Source: Haloarcula sp. CBA1127 (GTDB lineage Archaea > Halobacteriota > Halobacteria > Halobacteriales > Haloarculaceae). Taken from it: a stretch of 64,000 nt of DNA. A program made the position numbers and the translations under genes. The stretch's first letter is position 1; each line of letters starts with the position of its first letter. Shown one piece after another: positions 44,737-53,805 of this stretch. The notes below the pieces were generated by a model, which was not told where the DNA came from, searched no databases, and saw only the letters and a program-made list of their open reading frames with translations. The stretch spans positions 2,976,001 through 3,040,000 of the forward strand of contig NZ_BCNB01000006.1 of assembly GCF_001485575.1 (NCBI RefSeq), given 5' to 3'.

Positions 44737-45402
44737 TCAGTTCGGCGGCCCGTCGTCATCTCTCAGCGAGGAGATGATAAGCCGCCTGATGCCGCGTCGA
44801 AGGAGACCGCTAGCCGCAGGCTGAGAGATGTCTAGATCGGCGGCAACGTCGCTGAGAGTCGCGTTCCGTGGTTCTTCGAAATACCCCGTTTCGAGTGCGA
44901 CGAGAAGCGCTTCCCGCTGGCTGTCGGTCAACCCTGCATCCGTGTTGCCCAGACTGGCGTATTCGTTCACGCGCAGCAGGTCGATGTCGATGTCGTTCTC
45001 TTGAGCATAGTCCCAGAGATGAGCGAGAGCCGTTCGCTCTGGCATCCATATCGTCAGTATCCATGCGCTCCCGTCGTTTTCCATGTCGAGGATAACCCCA
45101 TTCGCGGATGAGATGACGGGAGAGAGAATCTTCGCCTCGTCGGTGTACTCAAAGCTGTAGATGGCCTCGTTGTCTCTGGTTTCGATGACGCGCTCGAATT
45201 CGCCGATAGTGCTGTCGTTCTGTAATCCGTCCTCGAACTGCTGGAAGTCAGGCGATTCGATATGGTAAAAGAACCTGCCCGACGTCGGGTCCGTACCCGC
45301 CTCTGACACGGACCTGACGCTCGAATCTGGGGCGTGGGTCACGGTTTCTGTGAGCACGATGTCAGGGTGCTCCACCCGGACGACCGCCTTGATATCGGTC
45401 AT
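44737..45402 (-). CDS. bat-type HTH_10 regulator (221 aa)
   Basis: The C-terminal region (about residues 155-215, LTDSQREALLVALETGYFEEP then an HTH) is the bacterio-opsin-activator HTH_10 domain. The N-terminal 150 residues form the mixed alpha/beta domain typical of these regulators. There are no Cys and so no CXnCXCX7C motif. I chose ATG 45402 (MTDIKAVV) as it fits common family starts. It lies beside the Vms1-like gene on the same strand, 71 bases away; targets unknown. Confidence 0.8.
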   Translation of the reverse strand: MTDIKAVVRVEHPDIVLTETVTHAPDSSVRSVSEAGTDPTSGRFFYHIESPDFQQFEDGLQNDSTIGEFERVIETRDNEAIYSFEYTDEAKILSPVISSANGVILDMENDGSAWILTIWMPERTALAHLWDYAQENDIDIDLLRVNEYASLGNTDAGLTDSQREALLVALETGYFEEPRNATLSDVAADLDISQPAASGLLRRGIRRLIISSLRDDDGPPN

Positions 45403-45919
45403 TAGTTGTAGGGTAGTGTGTGAGTGTGCCAAAACGTACGATTACGGTGTTTGTTCGAGACGTCTGTGGAGACTTTGTCTCAGATTCTTGTTACTGGGTG
45501 AAAGTGGTCGTGCGGTGGCTTAACTGAGTCGGTCGATTGTGAGTTCTGAGTACGGGAAGGCAATGCGGATTTTATGTCCCGTCTGTGCGGGTCGGCTTGA
45601 GAGAGGGACTCGCCCACTGGGCCAGCGGGTTCCCGTGCAGTGATGGCGCCGGCTCAGACGCGATGATTGAATAGCATGGCCCAGAGCCGCTCGGACCAAC
45701 TGGCTTCGGACGACGGAGTGACCCCAGCGGGGAGGTAGAATTTGGATTCTGTAGCGTTGTCCCAGTTGTCGGTGTGGCTTCGCTGTGACATACAGGGAAC
45801 TAGAAGCCCCTGAACCGCATTGGTCTGTAGCTTAAGCGTATAACCTACTTATCCCGCGTTTCAACCATTCCGCCCACTCGGTGGACGGAGAAAACACAGT
45901 AAAACAGAGTTGTGCCCCC
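45403..45919. other. Intergenic region with one possible small gene
   Basis: About 517 bases separate the bat-type regulator from the DUF5802-like gene. Apart from the 45-codon frame at 45654-45791 I find no supportable gene; the rest is of mixed composition with short direct and inverted repeats that I could not relate to a known element. Confidence 0.4.
45654..45791 (-). CDS. Possible small protein (45 aa)
   Basis: A frame from ATG 45791 to TGA 45654-45656 encodes a 45-residue product with several Trp and an aromatic/basic end (SERLWAMLFNHRV). Codon third positions favour C and G, consistent with coding. A TATA-like GTTATAC lies further upstream, near 45840. There is no homologue I can name, so it is weakly supported. 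Confidence 0.4.
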   Translation of the reverse strand: MSQRSHTDNWDNATESKFYLPAGVTPSSEASWSERLWAMLFNHRV

Positions 45920-46285
45920 TCAGACGGCGGTGTCGGGCAGTGTCGGCGTCCCCTCGGAGATAGAGAGCAGTTGTGCGGCGTGGTCCGCTTTCGCCAGAAA
46001 CACTTCTTCGAGGCTGGGCGGGTTCCGGACGTTGGCGTCTTCGAGCATCGGTTCGGGAACGACGAGTGTGTCCGCCGGGACCTGTTCGTCCCCGTGGACG
46101 GCGAAGTGCTGGGAGCCGAGTTTCATTACCAGCGGATAGTCTGTGCGCTCGACCCCGTCCCCGGAGGCGTACAACTGTTCGTTCACTCGTTCGTGCTGCT
46201 CGCGACACATCGCGGCCGCCGCGTCGTCTCTCGGTTCGACGTAGAGGCGGCCGAGGTAGTATCCCCGCGAAAACTGTTCGAACAT
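45920..46285 (-). CDS. DUF5802-like haloarchaeal protein (121 aa)
   Basis: The product begins MFEQFSRGYYLGRLYVEP, which I recognise as the start pattern of a small conserved haloarchaeal family (DUF5802). The start at 46285 gives that pattern; the ATG at 46318 adds eleven residues. The protein is all-soluble, mixed alpha/beta, without clear catalytic motif. It diverges from the DUF1405-like membrane protein. Function is unknown. Confidence 0.75.
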   Translation of the reverse strand: MFEQFSRGYYLGRLYVEPRDDAAAAMCREQHERVNEQLYASGDGVERTDYPLVMKLGSQHFAVHGDEQVPADTLVVPEPMLEDANVRNPPSLEEVFLAKADHAAQLLSISEGTPTLPDTAV

Positions 46286-46433
46286 CGGTGCAACTGAATG
46301 TGTGTCATTGACATACATAAGTGTTCGCCGGCAACCTTTTGCCGTCGTGCAAACAGCGCGGATTCAGGGGCCGGTGACCTGATGCCGGCTTCCGTCCGAC
46401 AGGGCTTTGCCACGGCCGGCCCCGAGTCGACCT

Positions 46434-47078
46434 ATGAGCGAGCAGCGGGGGCCGTTGCCACGTCGGTACGCACGGTATTACCTGGAACAGACGCCGAGTC
46501 TCGTGTGGCTGCTGGTCGTCAACGCTGTCGCGATGCTCGTCGGTGTCCGGTTTTACGTCGAGACGATGCCCGACGTGTCGACGTTTCTCTGGCCGCTGTA
46601 CGCCGATTCACCGGCCGCGCTGTTCCTGATGACGCTATCGGTAGCGACCCTCCTGCCGTTCCTCGGCGAGTCGCTTGACGAGGTCCCGCTGACGGTACCG
46701 CTCGCGTACCTCCACACCATTGCGCTGGTCTGGCTGGTCAAGATGGGGCTGTGGACAGTCGTGGCGTTAAACATCGGCTTCGACGCCTATTTCCCCGCCC
46801 CATGGGCGTATTTCGGCATCATCATTACCCACCTCGGCTTCGTTGCCGAGGGACTGTTGGTCCCACACTACGCCCGGACAACGAAAGGCGCGCTCGTGAC
46901 TGCGCTAGTGCTGGCACTCGGTAACGACATCCTCGACTACGGCTTCGGGTATCATCCGCCGTTGCGATACGAGCCAGCGCTTCTGTTACCGCTCGCCACC
47001 GTCGTACTCTCGGTGCTTTCGGTGGGAATCGCCTGGCGACTGCTGCCGATGGAGAAGCCGGCGCAGAAGACAGCTTAA
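46434..47078 (+). CDS. DUF1405 membrane protein
   Basis: The 214-residue product has about six hydrophobic helices and few loops, with the segments FLWPLYADSPAALFLM and GNDILDYGFGYHPPL typical of DUF1405. The family is widely distributed, with unknown function. ATG 46434 gives the normal N-terminus (MSEQRGP); the ATG at 46407 adds nine residues. Confidence 0.82.
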   Translation: MSEQRGPLPRRYARYYLEQTPSLVWLLVVNAVAMLVGVRFYVETMPDVSTFLWPLYADSPAALFLMTLSVATLLPFLGESLDEVPLTVPLAYLHTIALVWLVKMGLWTVVALNIGFDAYFPAPWAYFGIIITHLGFVAEGLLVPHYARTTKGALVTALVLALGNDILDYGFGYHPPLRYEPALLLPLATVVLSVLSVGIAWRLLPMEKPAQKTA

Positions 47079-47174
47079 ACTCTCTTGGACTATCTGAGAT
47101 AGTTTCAAGCGTCGATGAACAACGCAAACGAAGGCGTTTCTTTTTGATGAGGGAGGACAGAGGCAGAGATAGGA

Positions 47175-48422
47175 ATGAGCCCACGCCAGGCCACGCTCCT
47201 CACCGTGCTGGTCATCGTCGGGACTGTCGCTGTCGGCCTCCCGGCCGTGACAGCACAGGAGACCGCGACGGAGACAGTGGCCACGCAGAACAACTCTGCC
47301 AGCGGAATGGGAACGCAACTCACCGCGTTCCTCCAGTCGAACTCCGCCGCCGCGAACGACACAGTGGAAAACGGGATGTGGCGGTCGGCGTACAACCAGT
47401 CCAACGGAACCGAACGAGCTGAACTGGTCACGGACCGGACTGGCTCGCTCGAGCGCCGACTCGAACGACTGCAAGAGCGCAACGCCACGCTCGAACAGCG
47501 ATACGAGAACGGAAATGTCAGTGAGCAAGCCTACGTGGCGCAGCGAAGCCGGCTCACTGCGGAGATCGCAGGCCTACAGACCGCGATTAACGACACTGAC
47601 ACGGCCGCCGAACAGACCGGTGTGAACGACACCGCACTGGAGCGCCTGAAACAGAACGCCAGCAAGCTCTCCGGCCAACAGGTCGCATCGATTGCTCGCG
47701 GCATCGCCGGACCGCCAGAGACTGCCGGCCCGGATGAGCAGGAGCCACCGGACGTCGCCGGTGTCAACCGAACTGACCAAGGACCGCCGGACGATGTTGG
47801 AACCAACCAGAGCGAACGGGGACCACCAGCCAACACGTCCGAACGGGGTGCCAACGGAAGCGAACAGGGACCGCCTGCAGATGCCCCCGGACAGCAAGGG
47901 AACGAGAGTGACCGAGGTCCACCGGACGACGGGCCTGACGACGGCGAAAACGAAACCGAAGAGTCCGACGACACAGCTCAGAGTGGGGGAAACGGAGCTG
48001 AGCAGGGTAACGACAGGGGCAACAGCGATGGGAGTGGTGATGAGAGCGACAGCGGCGACGATAGCGCGGGAGGCAGCACTGGTTCTGATGGGGCTTCTGA
48101 CAGTGACGGTGAGGATAATTCAGCCGACACGTCAGATTCTGACGACAGTTCTGGCAGTGGCGATTCTAGCGGCTCCGACGACAGTTCTGGGAGCGAGAAT
48201 GCCGGCGACTCTGACGACAGTTCTGATAGTGACGATTCCGCCGGAAATGGCGGTGCTGATGATTCTGGCAGCGCTTCTGATGGTGGCAACGACAACGCGA
48301 ATGGCGGCGGAAATGATGGTGGACAAGGGAACAACGGCGGACAGAGCGGTAATGGCGGAAGCGGTCAAGGGAGCGGAAACAGCGGCTCACAGGGCACGTC
48401 GTGGATGGACCAGCTAACGTAG
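47175..48422 (+). CDS. Secreted or surface protein with coiled coil and Ser/Asp/Gly repeat tail
   Basis: The 415-residue protein begins with a Sec-type signal (about residues 1-28, ending near VTAQ). Residues 55-160 are polar helices with a coiled-coil look (LERRLERLQERNATLEQRY). The next part has tandem QGPP/RGPP-Asn/Asp units (about 190-250), and the last 165 residues are a low-complexity tail of Asp, Ser, Gly and Asn, including many SDD/DSS units. N-glycosylation sequons (Asn-x-Ser/Thr) are frequent in the middle. No C-terminal anchor is visible. It is probably an extracellular or wall-associated protein in which the tail acts as a spacer. Function unknown. Confidence 0.72.
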   Translation: MSPRQATLLTVLVIVGTVAVGLPAVTAQETATETVATQNNSASGMGTQLTAFLQSNSAAANDTVENGMWRSAYNQSNGTERAELVTDRTGSLERRLERLQERNATLEQRYENGNVSEQAYVAQRSRLTAEIAGLQTAINDTDTAAEQTGVNDTALERLKQNASKLSGQQVASIARGIAGPPETAGPDEQEPPDVAGVNRTDQGPPDDVGTNQSERGPPANTSERGANGSEQGPPADAPGQQGNESDRGPPDDGPDDGENETEESDDTAQSGGNGAEQGNDRGNSDGSGDESDSGDDSAGGSTGSDGASDSDGEDNSADTSDSDDSSGSGDSSGSDDSSGSENAGDSDDSSDSDDSAGNGGADDSGSASDGGNDNANGGGNDGGQGNNGGQSGNGGSGQGSGNSGSQGTSWMDQLT

Positions 48423-48491
48423 CCGGGAGACACCAGTAAACCGCCCGACGAGAGTCATGCTTTTGAACCGTGACCCGCTACCTACGTATCG

Positions 48492-49139
48492 ATGGACTCC
48501 GCCGAGTTACTCAATCTCCTTGGAAACGCCAACCGCCGGCGGATTCTCAAACTACTCGCACACAAACCCTGTTACGTCACGGAAATCAGCGAATACATCG
48601 GCGTCAGCCCGAAAGCGGTCATCGACCACCTCCAGAAGCTCGAAGACGCCGGGCTCGTCGATTCCCGGACGGACGACCAGCGCCGGAAGTACTTCTCTAT
48701 CGCTCGAAACCTCCGTCTGGAGGTCCGTGTCTCACCATATGAATTTGGTACCAAGAGCGCCTATCCGGCAAACCCCGAGTTCGAGATGCCCTCCTGCCGT
48801 CACCTCTCGATAGATGTAGGCGAAGAAGCTGGCGGGAATTTTCACGACTTAGCACGCGAACTGGAGCATCTCCAGCAGCTAGAGAACGAACTGTCGCTGG
48901 CCCAGCGGTGGGTGCAGGCCCGTCTGACTGACGTACGGGACCGCATCGACTCCGGCTTCGAGAACGGTGACGGCCGGCTGTACGCAGAACTGGTCAGCGG
49001 ACTCGCAAACGGTATCGACACCGTCCCGGCGCTGGCCCGAGAAATCGAGGCCCCGCCGGAAATCGTCGAGGAAGCGCTTCATCGACTCGAAGACGACGAC
49101 GTGGTCGAGCGGACCGACGACGGCTGGGAGATCGTCTGA
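48492..49139 (+). CDS. ArsR-family regulator with second winged-helix domain
   Basis: The 215-residue protein starts with an ArsR-type winged helix (about residues 3-75: NANRRRILKLL, YIGVSPKAVIDHLQKLEDAG). A middle helical part follows, and a second winged-helix-like domain covers about 155-215 (GLANGIDTVPALAREIEAPPEIVEEALHRLEDDDVVERT, quoted to locate it). This layout matches haloarchaeal metal- or stress-responsive regulators. No clear Cys metal site is visible. It converges on the NhaC antiporter gene. Confidence 0.85.
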   Translation: MDSAELLNLLGNANRRRILKLLAHKPCYVTEISEYIGVSPKAVIDHLQKLEDAGLVDSRTDDQRRKYFSIARNLRLEVRVSPYEFGTKSAYPANPEFEMPSCRHLSIDVGEEAGGNFHDLARELEHLQQLENELSLAQRWVQARLTDVRDRIDSGFENGDGRLYAELVSGLANGIDTVPALAREIEAPPEIVEEALHRLEDDDVVERTDDGWEIV

Positions 49140-49169
49140 ACAGAACAGTAGTTCAGAAAGCGGACCGAC

Positions 49170-50735
49170 TCAGTCCGCTTTCGACCCGTACGAACTCGGG
49201 ACCTCGACCGACAGCTGTTCCGAGAGCAGGTAGGTCACTGACCCGACAGCGGCCAGTCCGATCGGAAGCGCGATGTACGCCGGGACGCCGTAGCCGGCCA
49301 TCAGGAACAGCCCAGTTGCGACGATGCCGGCCAGCACTGCATAGGGAATCTGGGTGTTCACGTGGTCAACGTGGTCGCTTGCGGCAAACATACTCGACAT
49401 CACCGTGGTGTCCGAGATCGGCGAGCAGTGGTCACCGAACAGCGCGCCAGTCAGAATCGCCGCGATAGCCGGTGCCAGCGGCGCGCCGAGCGCGTGTCCG
49501 AGCGGGATTGCGACCGGGAACAGAATACCCATCGTCCCCCATGACGTGCCGATGCTGAAGCTGATTATGACGGCGCTGAGAAAAATGATAGCGGGCAGCA
49601 TCCCGGCCGTGATAATCCCCTCACTGATAGCGACGACGTAGGGACCGACACCGAGTGCCTGGCTCACAGCACCGATGGACCACGCGAGCGAAAGCACCGC
49701 AACGGGGAACATCACCATTTTGAACCCCTCGAAGATAGCGTCGCTCACTTCGTCAACTGCGATTCGTGCGTGCCCGACGAGAATGGTCAGAATGACCAGA
49801 CAGGCCGAGAACGAGGCCCAGAGGATGGCGTCCGCAGTGGCCGCGTTCGACAGCGCGTCGGTAAGGCCCCGGCCAGCAAACCCACCACCGGAGTAATACA
49901 GCGAGAACCCGGTTACCCCCACAAGTGCGATGATTGGCGCGGCGAAGTACCACCACCGCGGCTCGACGTGGTCGGGCGTCACGATATCGTCTTCCTGCGT
50001 TTCCATGAGCGGGTCAGCGTTGTCGCCGAGGACTTTCCCCTCTTCTCTGGCTCTGCGTTCGGCCTTCGCCATCGGGCCGAAGTCCAGATCCGCAATGACG
50101 ATGATAAAGACCATCGCGAGCGCAAGGAGACTGTAGAACCGATAGGGAATCGATTCGAGGAACAGCAGAAACGCGCTACGATCGACCCCAATTGTACTCA
50201 GTTGCTCGGCGATGAGGCCGACCTCGAATCCGAGCCACGTCGAGACGACTGATATTGACGCGGTCGGGGCAGTGGTGGAGTCAAGGATGTACGCCAGCTT
50301 CTCGCGACTGATGTCGAACTTATCGGTGATCGGCCGCATGACCGACCCGGTAATCATCGTCGAGGCGTACGAGTCGACAAAGATCGTCATCCCCAGTAGC
50401 GACGTGCCAAGCGCCGCCTGGCGACGAGTCCGAATACGCTTGACCATCTGTGATGCCAGCGCATTCATCCCGCCGGAGAGGAAGATCATCCCCAGCATTG
50501 CCCCGATGAGGAACGTGAACAAGAGGAGTTTGACATTGAACGACTCTGTCACGTTATCTACGACAAACTGGAGGCTCCGAGCAGCGCCGGCGGCCGGGTT
50601 CCAGCCGACAAGCACCGTCGCACCGATCCAGATACCTGCAAACAGCGAGAGCAGTACTTGGCGAGTGAACAACGTCAGTACAATGGCGAGCATCGCCGGA
50701 AACAGGCTGATAAGCCCGTACGTTTCTGGTGCCAT
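49170..50735 (-). CDS. NhaC-family Na+/H+ antiporter
   Basis: The 521-residue protein is highly hydrophobic with 10-12 helices and conserved acidic and Gly/Thr-rich turns (GALFGDHCSPISDTTVMSS, quoted to locate the C-terminal motif near 430-450; SVVSTWLGFEVGL near 165). These fit the NhaC antiporter family, which exports Na+ in exchange for H+. The family also includes malate/lactate antiporters. It converges on the ArsR gene, and its promoter lies before 50736 in an A+T-rich region. Confidence 0.88.
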   Translation of the reverse strand: MAPETYGLISLFPAMLAIVLTLFTRQVLLSLFAGIWIGATVLVGWNPAAGAARSLQFVVDNVTESFNVKLLLFTFLIGAMLGMIFLSGGMNALASQMVKRIRTRRQAALGTSLLGMTIFVDSYASTMITGSVMRPITDKFDISREKLAYILDSTTAPTASISVVSTWLGFEVGLIAEQLSTIGVDRSAFLLFLESIPYRFYSLLALAMVFIIVIADLDFGPMAKAERRAREEGKVLGDNADPLMETQEDDIVTPDHVEPRWWYFAAPIIALVGVTGFSLYYSGGGFAGRGLTDALSNAATADAILWASFSACLVILTILVGHARIAVDEVSDAIFEGFKMVMFPVAVLSLAWSIGAVSQALGVGPYVVAISEGIITAGMLPAIIFLSAVIISFSIGTSWGTMGILFPVAIPLGHALGAPLAPAIAAILTGALFGDHCSPISDTTVMSSMFAASDHVDHVNTQIPYAVLAGIVATGLFLMAGYGVPAYIALPIGLAAVGSVTYLLSEQLSVEVPSSYGSKAD

Positions 50736-51089
50736 GCGTTCTGTTCCGGGGTTTACATACGAGAGTTATAAGCGTTGCTAACTCAAGATACTGTGGCCGT
50801 AATACATGAAAGTGTAGCAGATGGTCAGGTATAGACCAATATTCTGGACATATGGGTTTATTTTACCACCATATGACAAGACCAGTACAATCGATATTAC
50901 GCAACATGAAGTCCGTTCGCGTCGACACTGCTATCGAGGACTCTTTCGCAGGCAGGCTATCGGCAGAAAACATCGACATCGTTTGGCCGGGCGACCGATA
51001 TGCGGCATCGGACGGGAAGACCATCGAATACAGTACAGTAAGCTCAGAAAGGCGGTCGCAGCACTGACCCGAATCTGCCGTCGAGAGAG
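50736..51089. other. A+T-rich intergenic region with a possible small frame
   Basis: The 354-base gap between the NhaC gene and the membrane-protein gene at 51090 is A+T rich near 50745-50900 and holds the NhaC promoter. One frame at 50906-51067 might be coding or a remnant (listed separately). I see no repeats or other elements. Confidence 0.4.
50906..51067 (+). CDS. Possible small protein or gene remnant (53 aa)
   Basis: From ATG 50906 to TGA 51067 the frame gives 53 residues starting MKSVRVDTAIEDSF. The composition is soluble and haloarchaeal-looking, and third positions favour C/G. There is a possible longer start at 50852. The sequence resembles the end part of an unidentified domain; I cannot name it. 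Confidence 0.3.
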   Translation: MKSVRVDTAIEDSFAGRLSAENIDIVWPGDRYAASDGKTIEYSTVSSERRSQH

Positions 51090-51599
51090 CTACAGGTCTT
51101 TCGTCAGTCCGCTGCGGAGGTCACGCCCGAAGTAGTGCCCGACGAGCGCAAGCACAAGGCCGACGCCGCCGGCGATGGCGAACAGTTTGGCTCCGTTCAG
51201 CCCCGCGGCGAGCTGTGGGAGGAGAGACAGCACAGCCGTCGCACCGCCGCTGACACCGCCCGCCAGCCCCAGTTCGACGTATCGGCGCTCGCTGGCGAGC
51301 AGTCCGTAAACGAAGCCGCCAAGCAGGATACCGACCAGTTCGGTGAACGGGACGAGCGGTATCAGCCCGCCGAGCACCATTCCGCCGCCGACCGCCCCGA
51401 AAGCGAACAGCAGCGCCCGCAGTGAGAAGTAGCTCCCGGTGTCTTTCGTAGACGTTTCGGTGACAGACGGCTCCGCTCCGCCCGATTCCCCGACAGCAAC
51501 ATCCGTCTCGACCGACTCGGTCGTGCCAACATCGACGCCGAGGTCACTGCCCGATTTCGCGTCCGTGTCGCGGGTCCGTTCCTCGGTTCGTTCGGCCAT
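51090..51599 (-). CDS. Membrane protein with acidic N-terminus (DUF5518-like)
   Basis: ATG 51599 gives 169 residues: a polar, Ser/Thr/Glu-rich part (about 1-60) and then four hydrophobic helices (about 63-165) with repeated Gly-rich spacing (GAVGGGMVLGG, GGFVYGLLA, GGVSGGA), as in small haloarchaeal DUF5518/DUF456-type proteins. It precedes nothing obviously related. Function unknown. Confidence 0.65.
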   Translation of the reverse strand: MAERTEERTRDTDAKSGSDLGVDVGTTESVETDVAVGESGGAEPSVTETSTKDTGSYFSLRALLFAFGAVGGGMVLGGLIPLVPFTELVGILLGGFVYGLLASERRYVELGLAGGVSGGATAVLSLLPQLAAGLNGAKLFAIAGGVGLVLALVGHYFGRDLRSGLTKDL

Positions 51600-51672
51600 A
51601 CAGAGTGTGGGACCGCGAGTAGTATGGTCCTTGTGGGGTCTGCCGGCAGTCAGGGATACGGTGGTGTGTCGC

Positions 51673-52272
51673 TCAGATACCGAGCCACTCGTCGTTGCGA
51701 ACCGAATAGCCGTTCGACCGGCAGAACTTCGCCGCTTCCCGGCGAACATCGCGGGACCCGGGAAGCTGCTCGTTCTCGTGAATGTGCTCAATAATCCAGT
51801 CGGCGATGGTCCGAACGCCCTCGTCGTCGTCATCCGCGTCGATAGCCCGTAGCTCCCGGAACGTCCGCTCGTAGCCGTCGCGCTGTGAGGCCCCAAAGGA
51901 CGCACTCTGGTGTTCGTCGGCGGCCGCCACGACGCGCTTCATCGCCTCGGCTACCGTTGGTCGCTGGACTCTGGCCCGGACCTCGGCTGGCGAGTCGAAA
52001 GACTCGACCTCTGTGTCGGGCAGGAGGTCCGCGACAGTGTACGTCTCGTCGGCCGACTCAATCTCGTGGTCGCCGACCGTCGCGACCACTGCAGCCGCTG
52101 TCGCCGGGAATTCGAGCGAGTCGAGTTCTGTCTCGAAATACGCGAGTTCCGTCGGGTCGACCGGCGGTTCGGGTTCGTCCGCGCGCTCGAGTTCCTCGGC
52201 GATAGCGCGCTCCCGCTGGCGGCGCTCCTCGTTCTGGGCCTGAGCCTCGCGGCCGTTCTTGTTGTCTGCCAT
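51673..52272 (-). CDS. DUF5789 haloarchaeal conserved protein (199 aa)
   Basis: The 199-residue protein is very acidic, with a charged N-terminal leader (MADNKNGREAQAQNEERRQRERA), then a strand-rich part with FPATAAAVVATVGDHEI, and a C-terminal helix region ending AAKFCRSNGYSVRNDEWLGI (the last 20 residues). I recognise this as a conserved haloarchaeal family (DUF5789). Start at 52272 fits. It diverges from gatD, with a 195-base spacer carrying a tRNA-like remnant. Confidence 0.82.
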   Translation of the reverse strand: MADNKNGREAQAQNEERRQRERAIAEELERADEPEPPVDPTELAYFETELDSLEFPATAAAVVATVGDHEIESADETYTVADLLPDTEVESFDSPAEVRARVQRPTVAEAMKRVVAAADEHQSASFGASQRDGYERTFRELRAIDADDDDEGVRTIADWIIEHIHENEQLPGSRDVRREAAKFCRSNGYSVRNDEWLGI

Positions 52273-52403
52273 ACTTGTTAGAAGAGTGTCGAGTGAGATA
52301 ACATTGTGGTCCGGTACCGCTTGAAAGCCAGCGTAACGAATGTCGATGCCCCGGAGGTGAACCGAAGCGTGGACCGAAGCCGACGACCGCTTTTCAGGTC
52401 CGG

Positions 52404-52457
52404 CCTGTGGTCGAGAGCGCTCGCCGAAACGAGTGGGTTCAAGTCCCACCGGCGGAA
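52404..52457 (+). other. tRNA-like remnant (A-box-like, variable-arm hairpin, T-arm) in the gatD leader
   Basis: A T-arm-like stem GTGGG-TTCAAGT-CCCAC lies at 52433-52449, preceded by a hairpin CTCG-CCGAAA-CGAG resembling a class II variable arm and by an A-box-like TGGTCGAG. A matching acceptor stem for CGGCGGA and a normal anticodon arm are missing. I read it as a decayed tRNA fragment, possibly a tRNA-Ser or -Leu 3' half, or a chance mimic. Confidence 0.3.
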
Positions 52458-52467
52458 AGTGCCGCCC

Positions 52468-53715
52468 ATGAACGCAGGCGACCGGGTCCGCGTCGAGCGC
52501 GCGGCCCAGACCTACGAGGGCGTGTTGCTCCCATCGAGTACGCCCGACCACCTCGTCGTCAAACTCGACGGCGGGTACAACGTCGGCATCGACCGCGAAG
52601 ATGCGTCTATCGACGTGCTGGAGTCGGATGTCTACGACGTCGAGAGCGCACAGGACGAACAGAGCCAGTCAGCGATAGAGTTCGACGACGACCTCCCGAC
52701 GGTCTCACTTATCTCCACTGGCGGAACCATTGCCTCGACAGTCGATTACCGGACCGGGGCAGTGACGGCCCAGTTCGACGCCGAGGACGTGCTGCGGGCA
52801 GTCCCGGATCTGGCTGGGATGGCGAACTACCGCGGCCGCGTCGTCGCAAACATCCTCTCGGAGAACATGACCCCGGCAGTCTGGCAGGACCTCGCGCAGG
52901 CAGTCCACGAGGAAATCGAGAACGGGGCGGACGGAATCGTCGTCATGCACGGCACCGATACGATGCAGTACTCCGCGTCGGCGCTGTCGTTCATGCTCGA
53001 CACGCCGGTCCCCATCGTGTTTACGGGCAGCCAGCGGTCGGCGGACCGGCCGTCCTCTGATAACGTGATGAACGCTGTCTCAGCGGTCGAGGCTGCGACG
53101 AGCGACTGTGCGGAAGTGCTGGTCTGTATGCACGCCGATGAGTCCGACGACCGCTGTGCGCTCCACCGCGGCACTCGCGTCCGGAAGAACCACACCTCGC
53201 GTCGAGACGCCTTCGAGACTGTCGGCGCGAAGCCACTGGGCGAGGTCGACTACGACATCGACGGCGAGAGTACAGTCACGTTCCACCGCGAGTACACCGA
53301 GCGGGACGCCGTCGACCTGGCCCTACACGACGATATCGAGACCGACGTGGAACTCCTGAAGTTCTCTCCGGGGATGGACCCGTCGCTGCTCGAAGCGGCC
53401 GCCGAGAACAGCGAAGGCATCGTCATCGAAGGGACCGGGCTCGGCCACGTCAACACCGACTGGATCGGGACCGTCGAGGAACTGGACATCCCGCTTGTCA
53501 TGACCAGCCAGTGCCTCGAAGGCCGGGTCTGTGACCGCGTCTACGACACCGGCCGGGACCTGCTCGACGCGGGCGTCATCGAGGGCGAAGATATGCTCCC
53601 CGGCACAGCGAAGGTCAAGCTCATGTGGGCGCTGGCAAACAGCGGCGACGTGGCCGACGCTATGCAGGAGCCCCTCGCCGGCGAGATTCAGCAGCGCTCG
53701 ACGCCCTGGTTGTAG
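52468..53715 (+). CDS. gatD: Glutamyl-tRNA(Gln) amidotransferase subunit D
   Basis: The 415-residue protein has an N-terminal beta-barrel-like GatD domain (about 1-75) and an asparaginase-like domain with STGGTIAS near residue 88, GIVVMHGTDTMQYSA near 155, and later the AMP-binding-like segment. GatD with GatE turns Glu-tRNA(Gln) into Gln-tRNA(Gln) in archaea; GatE is not in the window. ATG 52468 fits the usual start (MNAGDRVRVE), not the upstream frame through the tRNA-like remnant. It is on the plus strand, followed by a GNAT gene after 90 bases. Confidence 0.95.
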   Translation: MNAGDRVRVERAAQTYEGVLLPSSTPDHLVVKLDGGYNVGIDREDASIDVLESDVYDVESAQDEQSQSAIEFDDDLPTVSLISTGGTIASTVDYRTGAVTAQFDAEDVLRAVPDLAGMANYRGRVVANILSENMTPAVWQDLAQAVHEEIENGADGIVVMHGTDTMQYSASALSFMLDTPVPIVFTGSQRSADRPSSDNVMNAVSAVEAATSDCAEVLVCMHADESDDRCALHRGTRVRKNHTSRRDAFETVGAKPLGEVDYDIDGESTVTFHREYTERDAVDLALHDDIETDVELLKFSPGMDPSLLEAAAENSEGIVIEGTGLGHVNTDWIGTVEELDIPLVMTSQCLEGRVCDRVYDTGRDLLDAGVIEGEDMLPGTAKVKLMWALANSGDVADAMQEPLAGEIQQRSTPWL

Positions 53716-53805
53716 CACTGGACCCGGCGCGGTACCTCGGTCACAGTGCGGACGGCTCCACCACCGGAGCGCCTCTTTTTTGTTGTCGCGGGCGAGTCTC
53801 CCGGT

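Noticed and set aside
47900..48410. The Ser/Asp/Gly coding tail as a tandem DNA repeat or CRISPR-like array
   Set aside because: The units are short and irregular at DNA level, lie in frame inside a single gene and have no spacers; they are low-complexity protein coding.
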